From NCBI GenBank assembly GCA_028408025.1, contig JAOOKL010000003.1, positions 1-26,762 of the forward strand: DNA of 26,762 nucleotides, given 5' to 3'. Each line of letters begins with the position of its first letter. The first letter of the stretch is position 1. The translations under genes and the position numbers were made by a program. Positions 9,683 through 18,876 of this stretch are shown here, in pieces. The notes below the pieces were generated by a model, which saw only the letters and a program-made list of their open reading frames with translations, made no database searches and was not told the DNA's origin. This DNA is from Candidatus Pelagibacter sp. (GTDB taxonomy: Bacteria; Pseudomonadota; Alphaproteobacteria; Pelagibacterales; Pelagibacteraceae).

Positions 9683-10890
9683 AAAGAGTAGTAATTACTG
9701 GTATAGGAATTGTATCTTGTCTTGGAAATAATCAAGATGAAGTTTACAAATCTCTTTTAAATTCTAAATCGGGAATTTCGTTTTCAGAAGAATACAAAGA
9801 GTATAATTTAAAAAGTAATGTTCACGGTAAACCAAATATTAAACTTGAGGACCATGTTGATAGAAAGTTTATAAGGTTTATGGGTCCCGGTTCTGCTTAT
9901 AACTATATATCTATGAATGAAGCAGTTAAAGACTCTGGTTTGGAGGAAAAGGATATAAGCAATATTACAACTGGAATGATAATGGGTTCTGGTGGTCCAT
10001 CCATAGAGAATGTCATTTTGGCTGCAGACAAAACTAGAGATAAAAATCCAAAAAGAATGGGCCCTTTTGTTGTTCCTAGAACTATGTCAAGTACAGCTTC
10101 AGCTACTTTAGCTGTTCCTTTTAAAATAAAAGGAGTTAATTACACAATTAGTTCTGCTTGTGCTACTAGTGGTCACTGCATAGGTAACGCTATGGAATTG
10201 ATCCAGCTTGGTAAGCAAAAAATTATTTTCGCTGGAGGTAGTGATGAAGTTCATTTTGCTATGACCGCAATGTTCGACGCTATGACAGCATTATCATCAA
10301 AATACAATGACACGCCTGAAAAGGCTTCAAGACCATACGACAAAACAAGAGATGGTTTTGTTATTTCTGGCGGTGGAGGAGTAGTAGTTTTAGAGGAGTA
10401 CGAACACGCTAAAGCGAGAGGTGCAAAAATTTATGCAGAACTGACAGGCTACGGAGCTACATCCGACGGCTTTGACATGGTGGCTCCGTCAGGTGAAGGA
10501 GCAGTTAGATGTATGAAAATGGCTTTAAAAACATCAAAAAATAAAATTGATTATATAAATACCCATGGTACATCAACTCCAGTTGGTGATATAACTGAAT
10601 TAAAAGCTGTAGGTGAAGTATTTAATGAATATAAACCAAAAATTAGTTCGACAAAATCTTTAGCTGGTCATTCCTTAGGGGCAACATCAGTTCATGAGGC
10701 AATATATAGTTTAATAATGATGAAAAATAATTTTATAGCAGCTTCAATCAATATTAACGACATGGATGACGAAGCAAAAAAATATCCAATTATAACTAAA
10801 GTTGAAAAAAATGTTAATTTAAATGCAGTAATGTCTAACAGTTTTGGTTTTGGTGGTACTAATGCTACTTTAGTTTTTGAAAAGGTATAA
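9679..10890 (+). CDS. fabB: 3-oxoacyl-ACP synthase I (beta-ketoacyl-ACP synthase)
   Basis: Condensing enzyme that elongates acyl-ACP and is needed for extending cis-unsaturated intermediates made by FabA. The 403-residue thiolase-fold protein has the Cys-His-His triad: C161 in [11 protein letters not shown]296 in [11 protein letters not shown] and H331 in [11 protein letters not shown]326 is also present. The [14 protein letters not shown] ending is the usual KAS C-terminus. Partnership with fabA (ATGA overlap) and fabI (2-bp gap) favours FabB over FabF. No insertions or truncation are seen, and codon use matches the neighbours. Confidence 0.97.
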   Translation: MKRVVITGIGIVSCLGNNQDEVYKSLLNSKSGISFSEEYKEYNLKSNVHGKPNIKLEDHVDRKFIRFMGPGSAYNYISMNEAVKDSGLEEKDISNITTGMIMGSGGPSIENVILAADKTRDKNPKRMGPFVVPRTMSSTASATLAVPFKIKGVNYTISSACATSGHCIGNAMELIQLGKQKIIFAGGSDEVHFAMTAMFDAMTALSSKYNDTPEKASRPYDKTRDGFVISGGGGVVVLEEYEHAKARGAKIYAELTGYGATSDGFDMVAPSGEGAVRCMKMALKTSKNKIDYINTHGTSTPVGDITELKAVGEVFNEYKPKISSTKSLAGHSLGATSVHEAIYSLIMMKNNFIAASININDMDDEAKKYPIITKVEKNVNLNAVMSNSFGFGGTNATLVFEKV

Positions 10891-10892
10891 AA

Positions 10893-11678
10893 ATGGATTT
10901 AATGAAAGGAAAAAAAGGATTAATCATGGGTGTTGCTAACGAGCGCTCAATTGCATGGGGTATTTCACAAAAACTTGCTGCAGCTGGTGCAGAATTGGCT
11001 TTTACATATCTGGGCGAAGCCTTAAAAAAAAGAGTAATTCCTCTAGCAGAAAAACTCAATTCTAAAGTTACATTCAGTTGTGATGTAGAAAAAAAAGATG
11101 AGGTAATAAAACTTTTTACAGATATTAAATCAAAGTGGGGCGAAATTGATTTTGTAGTTCATGCTATAGCTTTTTCTGATAAATCAGAATTATCAGGAGA
11201 ATATTTAAATACAACTAGAGAAAATTTTTTAAAAAGTATGCTAATTTCTTGTTTTTCATTTACAGAGGTTGCTAAAGAGGCTTCTAAAATTATGAGAGAA
11301 AATGGAAGCATGCTTACCCTAACTTACGAGTCAACTAAAGCTATTCCAAATTATAACGTTATGGGTGTTTGTAAATCTGCTCTTGAGGCTAGTGTAAAAT
11401 ACTTGGCTAGAGATTTAGGTTCTAAAAAAATTAGAGTCAATGCCATCAGTGCTGGTCCTATAAAAACACTAGCTGCGTCAGCGATTGGAGATGCAAAATT
11501 TTTGTACAAATGGAATGAGGACCATTCTTTTCTAAAAAGAAATGTAGACATAAATGATGTTGGAAATTCTGCATTATATCTTATCAGCGACTTATCCGCA
11601 GGAGTAACGGGCGAAATACATTATGTTGACGCTGGTTATAATAAAGTTGGAATGCCTAATCCAAAAAATATATCCTGA
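10893..11678 (+). CDS. fabI: Enoyl-ACP reductase (NADH), FabI type
   Basis: Catalyses the last reduction of each fatty acid elongation cycle. The 261-residue short-chain dehydrogenase/reductase has the NADH-binding GVANERSIAWGIS (13-25) and the catalytic Tyr-x6-Lys, Y154...K161, in IPNYNVMGVCK, with the second active-site tyrosine at Y145. The stretch SDKSELSGEYLNTTRENF and the ending GVTGEIHYVDAGYN are typical of alphaproteobacterial FabI. Compared with the forms I remember, the loop between Y145 and Y154 is one residue shorter (YESTKAIPNY instead of a Y-G-G-S-T-R type loop). The start MDLMKGKKGLIMG follows fabB by 2 bp; an internal ATG three codons later is a possible alternative. It closes the fabABI unit. 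Confidence 0.96.
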   Translation: MDLMKGKKGLIMGVANERSIAWGISQKLAAAGAELAFTYLGEALKKRVIPLAEKLNSKVTFSCDVEKKDEVIKLFTDIKSKWGEIDFVVHAIAFSDKSELSGEYLNTTRENFLKSMLISCFSFTEVAKEASKIMRENGSMLTLTYESTKAIPNYNVMGVCKSALEASVKYLARDLGSKKIRVNAISAGPIKTLAASAIGDAKFLYKWNEDHSFLKRNVDINDVGNSALYLISDLSAGVTGEIHYVDAGYNKVGMPNPKNIS

Positions 11679-11732
11679 CCTGCAAAGGTTTCATAACTTC
11701 AAAAAACTAAATTAATATAAACTAAATCTGAA

Positions 11733-12248
11733 ATGAAAAATTTAAATAAAAAGGTTATAGAAAAAATAGAAAACTTTTTTGATTGGATTAAAGGGGCTGA
11801 ACTAGTTGAATTAAAATCATGTGATGTAAAAGAGGATCCTATAAGACCAGAACTAGATCTAAAATTTAGAACAAGTTATGGACGAAAAATTTTTGGAGTT
11901 AAGTATAAAAAAGAAATTTGCGCAATTATGTGCTTTGGGTACACCAATGAGATTCCAAAGTCGGTTAAGGAACTAGATTTAATGACTAAAGATGCTCACC
12001 TGCAAGGAGCTTTGAGAGATCAAAAAACTGGTAAAATAGCTATTGCCTATACAGTTTGGTCAAAAAAAAAGGGAGGTGGTAAATTAATTGTTAAAGAGGT
12101 TTTTAAAAAGATAAAGCAATCAAATCATTTAAATAGGTTGATTACCCTGTCTCCACTTACAGAAATGGCTAGAAATTTTCATTTAAGAAATGGAGCAGTT
12201 GAACTTCAAGTCAACGATAAGACGCAAAATTTTGAATATAAAATTTAG
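11733..12248 (+). CDS. Putative GNAT-like acetyltransferase, function unknown
   Basis: A 171-residue soluble protein without signal peptide or membrane segments. The central part KIAIAYTVWSKKKGGGKLIVKEVF (about 100-123) resembles the beta4/alpha3 acetyl-CoA-binding region of the GNAT fold. FHLRNGAVELQVNDKTQNFEYKI at the end resembles the beta6-beta7 end of the fold, where GNAT proteins often carry a Phe-x-x-x-Gly-Ala/Phe element. The N-terminal half is not recognised. I cannot name a substrate. It stands 54 bp after fabI and ends facing the deacetylase-like gene; after allowing for the frameshifted extension of that gene the convergent gap is only 7 bp. The fold assignment is by eye and moderate. 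Confidence 0.5.
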   Translation: MKNLNKKVIEKIENFFDWIKGAELVELKSCDVKEDPIRPELDLKFRTSYGRKIFGVKYKKEICAIMCFGYTNEIPKSVKELDLMTKDAHLQGALRDQKTGKIAIAYTVWSKKKGGGKLIVKEVFKKIKQSNHLNRLITLSPLTEMARNFHLRNGAVELQVNDKTQNFEYKI

Positions 12249-12255
12249 TTAAGTT

Positions 12256-12371
12256 TTATTTAAAAAATCGAGCAGTTTTTAAAGTTTTCTCTACTAAATA
12301 ATTAGTTATTTTTTGTAAATTATTAGGATTAGTAATATCAATTATATAATCCAAATTAATTATTTTTTTTC
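12256..12371 (-). other. Probable frameshifted C-terminal continuation of the DUF2334 gene
   Basis: Directly after the DUF2334 stop, the -1 frame is open for 35 codons to a TAA at 12256-12258, reading I-I-N-L-D-Y-I-I-D-I-T-N-P-N-N and on to T-A-R-F-F-K. The switch point must be the A8 run on the minus strand (12363-12370, preceded by G), because the -1 frame has a TGA immediately upstream of it. One extra A, or a -1 slip on A-AAA-AAA, joins the frames and gives a 254-residue protein. The continuation fills nearly the whole convergent gap, leaving 7 bp to the next stop. It may be a sequencing error, a real mutation, or programmed slippage. Confidence 0.6.
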
Positions 12372-13019
12372 ATTTTTTTTAATAAAGTTCTTAAAGTTAT
12401 CAAAATATTTATCATCCCAGTAATTAATATGTAATTGTGTAGATTGTATTCCTAATGGTAATATTATTTCTTTGTAAAAAAGTTGAGGTATAAATAATAA
12501 GTCGTATTTAAAATATGGAAATAAACCATAACCATCAATAATAATATTTACACCTGACTCCTTTAATGCTTTCAAAGTATTGTTGTCATAAATGTGGTTG
12601 GGAGCAAAGAAACTTCTGATTTTAATCTTGCTACTTTTAAATTTTTCTAAGCCAGTCTTAATTTTCTTTAACTGCTTCTCATATTCTAATCCATAAAATT
12701 CTGAGTTTCCACCGTAATTAAATATATCTCTCTTATCAGACTTTTGAGTATAAACGTGGTTACAACCATGCATCGTTATTTCCCATCCTTTTTCACTCCA
12801 GCTACTTACTCTATCCCAAAATTGTGGATTTTTTGGATATCTTAATAATTCTTGATCTTCATTGTTTGGAATGACACCCAAAAGAGGTTTAATTTTATAC
12901 TGATCAAATAATATTTCGCATTTGTCCATTAATTTCCAATTCATATTTTCGGAAATATCATCCATACGTATAAGTAAACCCGTATATTTATTTACAATTT
13001 TTTTTATTGAATTAAACAT
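12360..13019 (-). CDS. DUF2334 / polysaccharide deacetylase-like protein, probably truncated by a frameshift
   Basis: A 219-residue NodB-fold protein of the DUF2334 type. Visible motif positions are LIRMDDIS (16-23; R18 and the metal-site D20, D21), MHGCNH (83-88; H84, H88 as metal-binding candidates) and FFAPNHIYD (137-145). These match the metal-dependent polysaccharide deacetylase layout; the sugar substrate is unknown. No signal peptide is apparent, so it may act on cytoplasmic sugar precursors. The reading frame stops just after two A8 runs (KKNEKK), and the -1 frame continues for 35 codons, so the annotated end is probably not the true one. It diverges from a GNAT gene with only 23 bp between starts, suggesting a shared role in modifying surface sugars (inference). 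Confidence 0.75.
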   Translation of the reverse strand: MFNSIKKIVNKYTGLLIRMDDISENMNWKLMDKCEILFDQYKIKPLLGVIPNNEDQELLRYPKNPQFWDRVSSWSEKGWEITMHGCNHVYTQKSDKRDIFNYGGNSEFYGLEYEKQLKKIKTGLEKFKSSKIKIRSFFAPNHIYDNNTLKALKESGVNIIIDGYGLFPYFKYDLLFIPQLFYKEIILPLGIQSTQLHINYWDDKYFDNFKNFIKKNEKK

Positions 13020-13042
13020 ATTAGTTTATAGTTTAGCTTACA

Positions 13043-13990
13043 GTGATTAAATTTCATATAAAAAAAATTAACGAAATTAACTCTGATCAACTTCTTAGTT
13101 TTTACCAAAAATCATTTAATTATGAAAAATCAGTTTTAGATAATTTCAAGTGGAGATATCGGTCTGGTTTTGCAGATATGCACCCTTTAGTTTTATTAAT
13201 AAATAATAAAATATGTGGTCACGCTGGACTAATTCCTATTGATCTAAAGATTAATGATAAAGTTGAAAAAGGTATTTGGTTTACTGACTTATTCATAGAA
13301 AAAAAGTATAGATCTCAAGGTTATGGCAAAATATTAACGAAAGAGTGGATGGAAATCTGCCCAACACAAATCACTCTGTGTAATGAGCAATCTCTTAATG
13401 TATTTAAAAGTTTAAATTGGTCTTCTAATAACAATTTTTTAAGAAAGATTAAGTTTTTTAATTTTTTAAAAGTATTACCATCTTTTAGAAAACTTGTTAA
13501 CACAAATATTATTTTAAATGATTTAGGTGATTTAAAACTTGAGGAGGTAAACGATGAAACCCTTAAAAAAATAATTCATGAGGAAGAAAAAAGTTTATCA
13601 AAAAAAACTGTGGGTATAGTAAGAGATAAAAGTTGGTTTGACTGGAGAATAAATAAGTGCCCCTATAAAAAAGATATATACATATTTAGTTATGAAAATC
13701 TTTATATTATTGTACACATAAAAGTAAGAAATAATCTTAAAATTTTAAGTCTAATATATTCCACGAAAAACATAAACAAAGATATAATTAATCTTCTTTT
13801 CAGCTTTGCTAAAAAAAATAAGATTGATTATTTATCTTATATTTCAAAAAGAAGACCTATTAATTTGAATTTTCCGTGGGAAAGAAAATTAAACTTTGCA
13901 TCATACAGTGCAAATAGTTTTTCAAAAGATTTTCTAAACAAAAGCCTTGAAGACGTTCAATTTATTGATAGTGATCTAGATTATATCTAA
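13043..13990 (+). CDS. GNAT family N-acetyltransferase, unknown substrate
   Basis: A 315-residue protein with a GNAT domain in the first 140 residues. The segment [23 protein letters not shown] (78-100) contains the R/Q-x-x-G-x-G/A acetyl-CoA-binding motif (RSQGYG), followed by [17 protein letters not shown], like the final strands of the fold. The C-terminal half (about 150-315) is not recognised. The start is GTG at 13043; an in-frame TAG at 13034-13036 excludes an upstream extension. The gene diverges from the DUF2334 gene across 23 bp and its TAA overlaps the pnp TAG. A deacetylase-like gene next to an acetyltransferase hints at sugar or cell-surface modification, but no substrate can be read from the sequence. 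Confidence 0.7.
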   Translation: MIKFHIKKINEINSDQLLSFYQKSFNYEKSVLDNFKWRYRSGFADMHPLVLLINNKICGHAGLIPIDLKINDKVEKGIWFTDLFIEKKYRSQGYGKILTKEWMEICPTQITLCNEQSLNVFKSLNWSSNNNFLRKIKFFNFLKVLPSFRKLVNTNIILNDLGDLKLEEVNDETLKKIIHEEEKSLSKKTVGIVRDKSWFDWRINKCPYKKDIYIFSYENLYIIVHIKVRNNLKILSLIYSTKNINKDIINLLFSFAKKNKIDYLSYISKRRPINLNFPWERKLNFASYSANSFSKDFLNKSLEDVQFIDSDLDYI

Positions 13991-16059
13991 GCTGAAGCTT
14001 GTTTCATTGAAAGTTTAACTTTACCTCTGTCAAACCCAACAACTTTAACAGAAACTTCGTCACCTTCTTTAACTACGTCTGCTACTTTAGCTACTCTTTT
14101 ATCAGCTAATTCTGATATATGAACAAGCCCATCCTGTTTGCCTAAAAAATTTACAAATGCGCCGAATTCCATAATTTTTACAACTTTTCCCTTATAAACT
14201 TTTCCCATCTCTGGTTTAGCTACTAAACCTTTTATAATTTCAATAGCTTTGTTTCTAGAACCCTCATCTGGTGCAGCGATAGTTACTTCACCAGTATCTT
14301 TAACATCCACTTTTGCACCTGATGTCTCTACAATTTCTCTTATTGTAGCGCCTCCCTTTCCAATTACAGTAGCAATATCTTTTTTATCGACTTTAATAGT
14401 TTCAATTTTAGGAGTATGCTTTGAAAATTCTTTTCTAGATGATTTTATAGATTTATTCATTTCTTCTAATATGTGTTCTCTTCCAGATTTAGCCTGGTTT
14501 AAAGCTTTTTCCATTATTTCAAATGTAATTCCTGTAATCTTTATATCCATCTGAAGAGAAGTTATGCCCTCTTTTGTTCCAGCTACTTTAAAATCCATGT
14601 CTCCTAAATGATCTTCATCTCCTAAAATATCTGACAAAACAGAAAATTCGTTACCTTCTTTTATTAATCCCATCGCTATTCCAGCAACTGGTTCTTTGAT
14701 AGGAACACCTGCATCCATTAAAGATAGTGAAGTACCACAAACAGTTGCCATCGAGGATGATCCATTCGACTCTGTTATTTCAGAAACCACTCTCAAAGTG
14801 TAGGGAAAATTTTCTTTTTTTGGTAAAGAGGAGTTTATCGCTCTCCATGCAAGCTTGCCATGACCAATTTCTCTTCTGCCAGTCCCAATTCTTCCACATT
14901 CACCTACTGAAAAAGGCGGAAAATTGTAGTGAAGCATAAAATTTGATCTTTGCATACCATCTAGGCTTTCCAACCTTTGTTCATCATCTGACATACCTAA
15001 AGTGGTTACAACTAAAGCTTGGGTTTCTCCTCTAGTAAACAAAGCGGAACCATGAGTTCTAGGTAAAACGCCCACTTCACACTTTATTTTTCTCACATCA
15101 GCCAAGCCTCTTCCGTCAATTCTCTTTTTGTCTTTTAAAATTGCGGTTCTTACTATGTCCTTTTCAAGTGATTTTAATTGAGACATCGCCTGATTTTCTG
15201 AAATTTCCTCATTATCTAAAAACATTTCTTTACATTTTGCGTCTATTTCTGAAATAGCAGTAGATCTTTTTTTCTTATCGGTTTCTTTAAATGCTTTTCT
15301 CAAATCTTTCTCAAAAGCTGAGCTGATTTTCTTTTTAACTGCAGATAAATCTTCCTCTTCAATTTCCCATTTTGGTTTAGATGCTTTTTTTGCCAAATTT
15401 TCAATAGCTTTTATAATAGGTATAAAGTTTTCATGACCAAATTTCACAGCATCTAACATTACTTTTTCTGATAATCCTGAGGTTTCTGACTCAACCATTA
15501 AAACCGCATCTTTGGTTCCTGCAACAACTAAATCTAATTCCGAATCTTTTAACTCTTCGGGAGATGGGTTAAGTAAAAATTTTTTGTCTTTAAAACCAAC
15601 TCTGCTAGCGGCAATTGGTCCTTGAAATGGAAGACCCGAAATTGCTAAAGCAGCTGATGAAGCAATTATCGATAAAATATCAGGTTGATTTTCGCCATCG
15701 TAAGATAGGACAGTTGGAAGTAATTGAACTTCATTTAAAAAACTAGAAGGGAACAAGGGTCTTATTGGTCTGTCAATTAGTCTAGATATTAAAGTTTCTG
15801 CTTCAGTAGGTCTTGCTTCTCTTTTAAAATAACCTCCAGGAATTTTTCCAGCTGCATAGTATTTTTCTTGATAATTAACTGACAAAGGAAAATAATCTTG
15901 ACCATCTTTTAGTTTTTTTGCTCCTACGACTGTTGCAATCACTACTGTTTCACCACATGTTGCGATAATAGCTCCATCTGCTTGTCGAGCCACTTTGCCT
16001 GTTTCTAATACTATTTTTTTTTCATTTACTATAATTTCTTCTTTATGGATTCTAAACAT
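13987..16059 (-). CDS. pnp: Polyribonucleotide nucleotidyltransferase (PNPase)
   Basis: Phosphorolytic 3'-5' exoribonuclease of mRNA decay, a trimer and degradosome component. The 690 residues contain in order RNase PH domain 1 (about 1-210, with [16 protein letters not shown] RNA-binding sequence near 80), an all-helical linker, RNase PH domain 2 (about 310-545) with [20 protein letters not shown] carrying the catalytic aspartates, a KH domain ([14 protein letters not shown]) and a C-terminal S1 domain ([31 protein letters not shown]). Length is near 700, as usual. It starts within the rpsO stop (TAATG), giving reinitiation coupling, and is last in the nusA operon. Its TAG overlaps the TAA of the convergent GNAT gene; no terminator hairpin is visible. 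Confidence 0.98.
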   Translation of the reverse strand: MFRIHKEEIIVNEKKIVLETGKVARQADGAIIATCGETVVIATVVGAKKLKDGQDYFPLSVNYQEKYYAAGKIPGGYFKREARPTEAETLISRLIDRPIRPLFPSSFLNEVQLLPTVLSYDGENQPDILSIIASSAALAISGLPFQGPIAASRVGFKDKKFLLNPSPEELKDSELDLVVAGTKDAVLMVESETSGLSEKVMLDAVKFGHENFIPIIKAIENLAKKASKPKWEIEEEDLSAVKKKISSAFEKDLRKAFKETDKKKRSTAISEIDAKCKEMFLDNEEISENQAMSQLKSLEKDIVRTAILKDKKRIDGRGLADVRKIKCEVGVLPRTHGSALFTRGETQALVVTTLGMSDDEQRLESLDGMQRSNFMLHYNFPPFSVGECGRIGTGRREIGHGKLAWRAINSSLPKKENFPYTLRVVSEITESNGSSSMATVCGTSLSLMDAGVPIKEPVAGIAMGLIKEGNEFSVLSDILGDEDHLGDMDFKVAGTKEGITSLQMDIKITGITFEIMEKALNQAKSGREHILEEMNKSIKSSRKEFSKHTPKIETIKVDKKDIATVIGKGGATIREIVETSGAKVDVKDTGEVTIAAPDEGSRNKAIEIIKGLVAKPEMGKVYKGKVVKIMEFGAFVNFLGKQDGLVHISELADKRVAKVADVVKEGDEVSVKVVGFDRGKVKLSMKQASA

Positions 16060-16319
16060 TATTTCCTTAAATTCAGTTGCTTAATTACTTTTTGATATGA
16101 CTCAGGATTTCTCTTTTTAAGATAAACCAATAATTTTTTTCTTTTATTTACAGATTTAGTTAACCCAACTGAGGAATGTTTATCTTTCTTTGCTATTTTA
16201 AAATGTTCTGAAAGTTTCGAAATTTTATCTGTCAATAAACCTATTTGAATTTCAGTTGATCCTACATCGCTTTTGTGAATTGCTAGAGATTTAATTGTAT
16301 CTTTTTTTTTGCGTATCAT
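16059..16319 (-). CDS. rpsO: 30S ribosomal protein S15
   Basis: Primary 16S rRNA-binding protein of the small subunit. The 86 residues contain the core S15 pattern [23 protein letters not shown] and the C-terminal H-S-S-V-G-L...[12 protein letters not shown]. It is marginally shorter than the usual 88-89. Only the ATG at 16319 gives a complete N-terminus, so the gene overlaps the end of rbfA by 29 bp, an unusually long overlap. truB, which commonly sits between rbfA and rpsO, is absent. The TAA shares a base with the pnp ATG. Confidence 0.96.
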   Translation of the reverse strand: MIRKKKDTIKSLAIHKSDVGSTEIQIGLLTDKISKLSEHFKIAKKDKHSSVGLTKSVNKRKKLLVYLKKRNPESYQKVIKQLNLRK

Positions 16320-16689
16320 TTTTTTTTATTTCTTTTATTATATTTTCAATCTTTTCAGCATATTCAAAAGAGTTATCTTCTACAAATGTGAGTTTAGGAA
16401 GAAACTTTATATCTAGCCTCTTAGATAGCGCTCTTCTAACAAGATGCGAGTATTCCGTCAAGACACTAACTGTTTCTTTCATATCTATGCCCCCTAATGG
16501 TATCACATAAACCCTAGCTGTTTTTAAATCTGGTGTCATTCTTACTTCAGTTACTGTTATTAATTTAGAGTTAATAGATGGGATTTTAGCCTCATTTCTT
16601 ATAAAGAGCTCACCCAAATTTTGTTTTACTAGCTCTCCAACCCTTAATTGTCTTTGACTATAAGTTCTATTTGAAGTTTGGTTACCCAT
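16291..16689 (-). CDS. rbfA: 30S ribosome-binding factor A
   Basis: Small KH-like maturation factor that binds free 30S subunits and helps process the 5' end of 16S rRNA, important at low temperature. The 132 residues show the family's start (R-Q-L-R-V-G-E-L-V-K-Q-N-L) and the core V-T-E-V-R-M-T-P-D-L-K-T-A-R-V-Y-V. The R-R-A-L-S-K-R-L-D-I-K-F-L-P-K-L-T-F motif comes next, then a lysine-rich tail. It starts on the infB stop (TAATG, one shared base) and its end overlaps rpsO by 29 bp, so infB-rbfA-rpsO-pnp appear translationally chained. Confidence 0.95.
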   Translation of the reverse strand: MGNQTSNRTYSQRQLRVGELVKQNLGELFIRNEAKIPSINSKLITVTEVRMTPDLKTARVYVIPLGGIDMKETVSVLTEYSHLVRRALSKRLDIKFLPKLTFVEDNSFEYAEKIENIIKEIKKNDTQKKRYN

Positions 16690-18872
16690 TATATTGACCT
16701 TTGTATTTCTTCTGCTTGGTAAGACTCAATTACGTCTTTTTCTTTAAAATCTATAAAGTCTTTAATACTTATTCCACATTCTAACCCTGTACCGACTTCC
16801 TTGACCTGATTTTTTTCTCTAAACAAACTTTGTATCTCGCCATTATAAACTACAACTCCATCTCTAATAATTCTTGCTTTAGATTTGCTTTTAATTTCTC
16901 CATTTAAAACTTTAGAGCCTGCAATTTTGCCAGCTTTAGATACTTTGAATATTTTCTGTATTTCAGCAGAACCTAAAACAGTTTCTTTTATGTCAGGTTC
17001 TAGTAAACCAGAAAGAGATTTTTCCACATATTCGAGAGCTTCGTAGATTATATTAAAATATTTAATATCAACTTTTTGTTCTTCAGCTAATTTTTTTGCT
17101 TCTCGGTTTGGCTTGACATTAAAACCAATTAATATTGCGTTTGATGCTTTTGCCAAAGATACGTCAGTCTCATTTATCATTCCTATATCAGATAAAATTA
17201 TTTTAGCTTCAACTTCACTATGTTTTATTTTATTTACAGCTGTTTTTAATGCCTCGCTAGATCCTTGAACGTCAGATTTAATAATTATATTTAATTCATC
17301 TTTAACTTTAGCTTCATCAAAAAGTGTTGTTTTGTCTTTAACTAAAACTTGATTTTTAGAGGAATTATTTTTTTTAAATTCAGCTATTTCCTTAGCTTCA
17401 TTTTCATTATTTGTAACTATAAATTCTGCTCCAGCATAAGCGGAGTCATTCATTCCCAGTATTTCAACTGGCATGGAAGGTAAAGCTTCATCAACATTTT
17501 TTCCTTCATAATTAATCATCGCTCGAATTTTACCCCAGGTATCTCCACATACAAAGAAGTCACCTCTTTTTAATTTTCCATTGCTAATTAAAACAGTTGA
17601 TACTGGACCTTTACCTTTATCAATTTTGGATTCGATCACTACTCCTTTAGCCTTTTCAGAAAATGAAGCCTTTAAGTCCAGTATTTCTGATTGTAATAGA
17701 ATATTCTCTTTAAGCTTGTCTAAATTAATTTTTTTAAGTGCAGAAACTTCTACAAAAAGAGTATCTCCACTTAAATCCTCTGCTATAAGTTCATACTGCA
17801 TCATCTCGTTCTTAATCTTACTTATATTTTTTTCTGGTAAATCACATTTATTAATTGCTACTATTATTGGAACCTTCGCAGCTTTTGCATGTTTAATGGC
17901 CTCAACAGTTTGAGGCTTAATACCATCATCCGCAGCAACAACTAAAACTACTATATCAGTAATTTTTGATCCACGTGCTCGCATTTCAGTAAATGCTGCG
18001 TGCCCAGGTGTGTCTATAAAAGTAATTGTTTTTTTATTTTCTGCAGTGACCTGGTAAGCTCCGATATGCTGAGTTATACCTCCAAATTCACCTGAGACCA
18101 CGTTCGTATCTCTTAAAGCGTCTAATAGAGAAGTTTTTCCATGATCTACATGTCCCATAATTGTAACAATCGGTGGTCTAGTTTTAATATCTCCCTGTAA
18201 TTTTTCTTTTACTTTATTTATCTCTAATACTGGCTGATCATCAAAGACTGGCTTATGACCAAATTCTTTTACAATATATTCGGCAGTGTCTTTATCAATA
18301 ACATGATTAATTGTAGCTATAACCTTCATATTAAATAAAAATTTGATAATATCATTAGACTTCTCAGCCATTCGATTTGATAACTCTTGAATAGTAATTT
18401 GTTCAGGGATTTTTACATCACGAATTACTTTTTTAAATTCTTTTTTTTCTTCACCCTCTGGCTTATTTTTTTTCTCTTTCAGTCTAGCTCTTTTTACAGA
18501 GGCTAGGCTTCTTTGCTTAATTTCTATTTCCTCAACATTTAAAGCTCTAGAAACTGTTAGTTTAAAATCTCTTTTATCTACTGGGCTTTTAAGCTTTAAT
18601 TTGCTCTTACCAGTTGGCTTGTTATCTTTTTTTATAAAATCTTTAGTAGCTTGTTGTTCAACAAATTTTCTTGTGAAGTTTTTTTTTTTATTATTTGCAT
18701 CAAAGACTGGTTTAGTAATATGATTATTTTTTGAAAAATTCTTATTAGACTTGAAGGGTTTTTTCTTTTCTACTGCAAAAGATTTTTTACCATCTCTACT
18801 AATTGAGCTTGTATCTATCTTTTTTTTTAAACTTGACGAAATTGTAAGTGTTTTCTTTCTATCTTTTTCCAT
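16689..18872 (-). CDS. infB: Translation initiation factor IF-2
   Basis: GTPase that brings initiator tRNA to the 30S subunit and promotes subunit joining. From the ATG at 18872 it is 727 residues: a lysine-rich low-complexity N-terminus opening [18 protein letters not shown], an IF2 N-terminal helical domain ([26 protein letters not shown], about 155-180), then the G domain with GHVDHGKT (240-247), DTPGH and NKCD, followed by the beta-barrel and C-terminal domains. A TTG at 18890 would add six residues and overlap nusA by 14 bp. I prefer the ATG, 4 bp after the nusA stop, because the sequence from there resembles other alphaproteobacterial IF-2 starts. The N-terminal region is short compared with E. 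coli. ylxR, often between nusA and infB, is absent. Confidence 0.97.
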   Translation of the reverse strand: MEKDRKKTLTISSSLKKKIDTSSISRDGKKSFAVEKKKPFKSNKNFSKNNHITKPVFDANNKKKNFTRKFVEQQATKDFIKKDNKPTGKSKLKLKSPVDKRDFKLTVSRALNVEEIEIKQRSLASVKRARLKEKKNKPEGEEKKEFKKVIRDVKIPEQITIQELSNRMAEKSNDIIKFLFNMKVIATINHVIDKDTAEYIVKEFGHKPVFDDQPVLEINKVKEKLQGDIKTRPPIVTIMGHVDHGKTSLLDALRDTNVVSGEFGGITQHIGAYQVTAENKKTITFIDTPGHAAFTEMRARGSKITDIVVLVVAADDGIKPQTVEAIKHAKAAKVPIIVAINKCDLPEKNISKIKNEMMQYELIAEDLSGDTLFVEVSALKKINLDKLKENILLQSEILDLKASFSEKAKGVVIESKIDKGKGPVSTVLISNGKLKRGDFFVCGDTWGKIRAMINYEGKNVDEALPSMPVEILGMNDSAYAGAEFIVTNNENEAKEIAEFKKNNSSKNQVLVKDKTTLFDEAKVKDELNIIIKSDVQGSSEALKTAVNKIKHSEVEAKIILSDIGMINETDVSLAKASNAILIGFNVKPNREAKKLAEEQKVDIKYFNIIYEALEYVEKSLSGLLEPDIKETVLGSAEIQKIFKVSKAGKIAGSKVLNGEIKSKSKARIIRDGVVVYNGEIQSLFREKNQVKEVGTGLECGISIKDFIDFKEKDVIESYQAEEIQRSI

Positions 18873-18876
18873 AACA

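Noticed and set aside
11679..11732. Weak ACCT...AGGT hairpin after fabI as terminator
   Set aside because: The stem has only 4 bp and no proper T-run follows it.
14249..14554. Open frame antisense to pnp (also 14727-14939, 17581-17913, 16295-16510 and others)
   Set aside because: These lie fully inside strongly supported conserved genes on the other strand, have low-complexity sequence, and match no family pattern.
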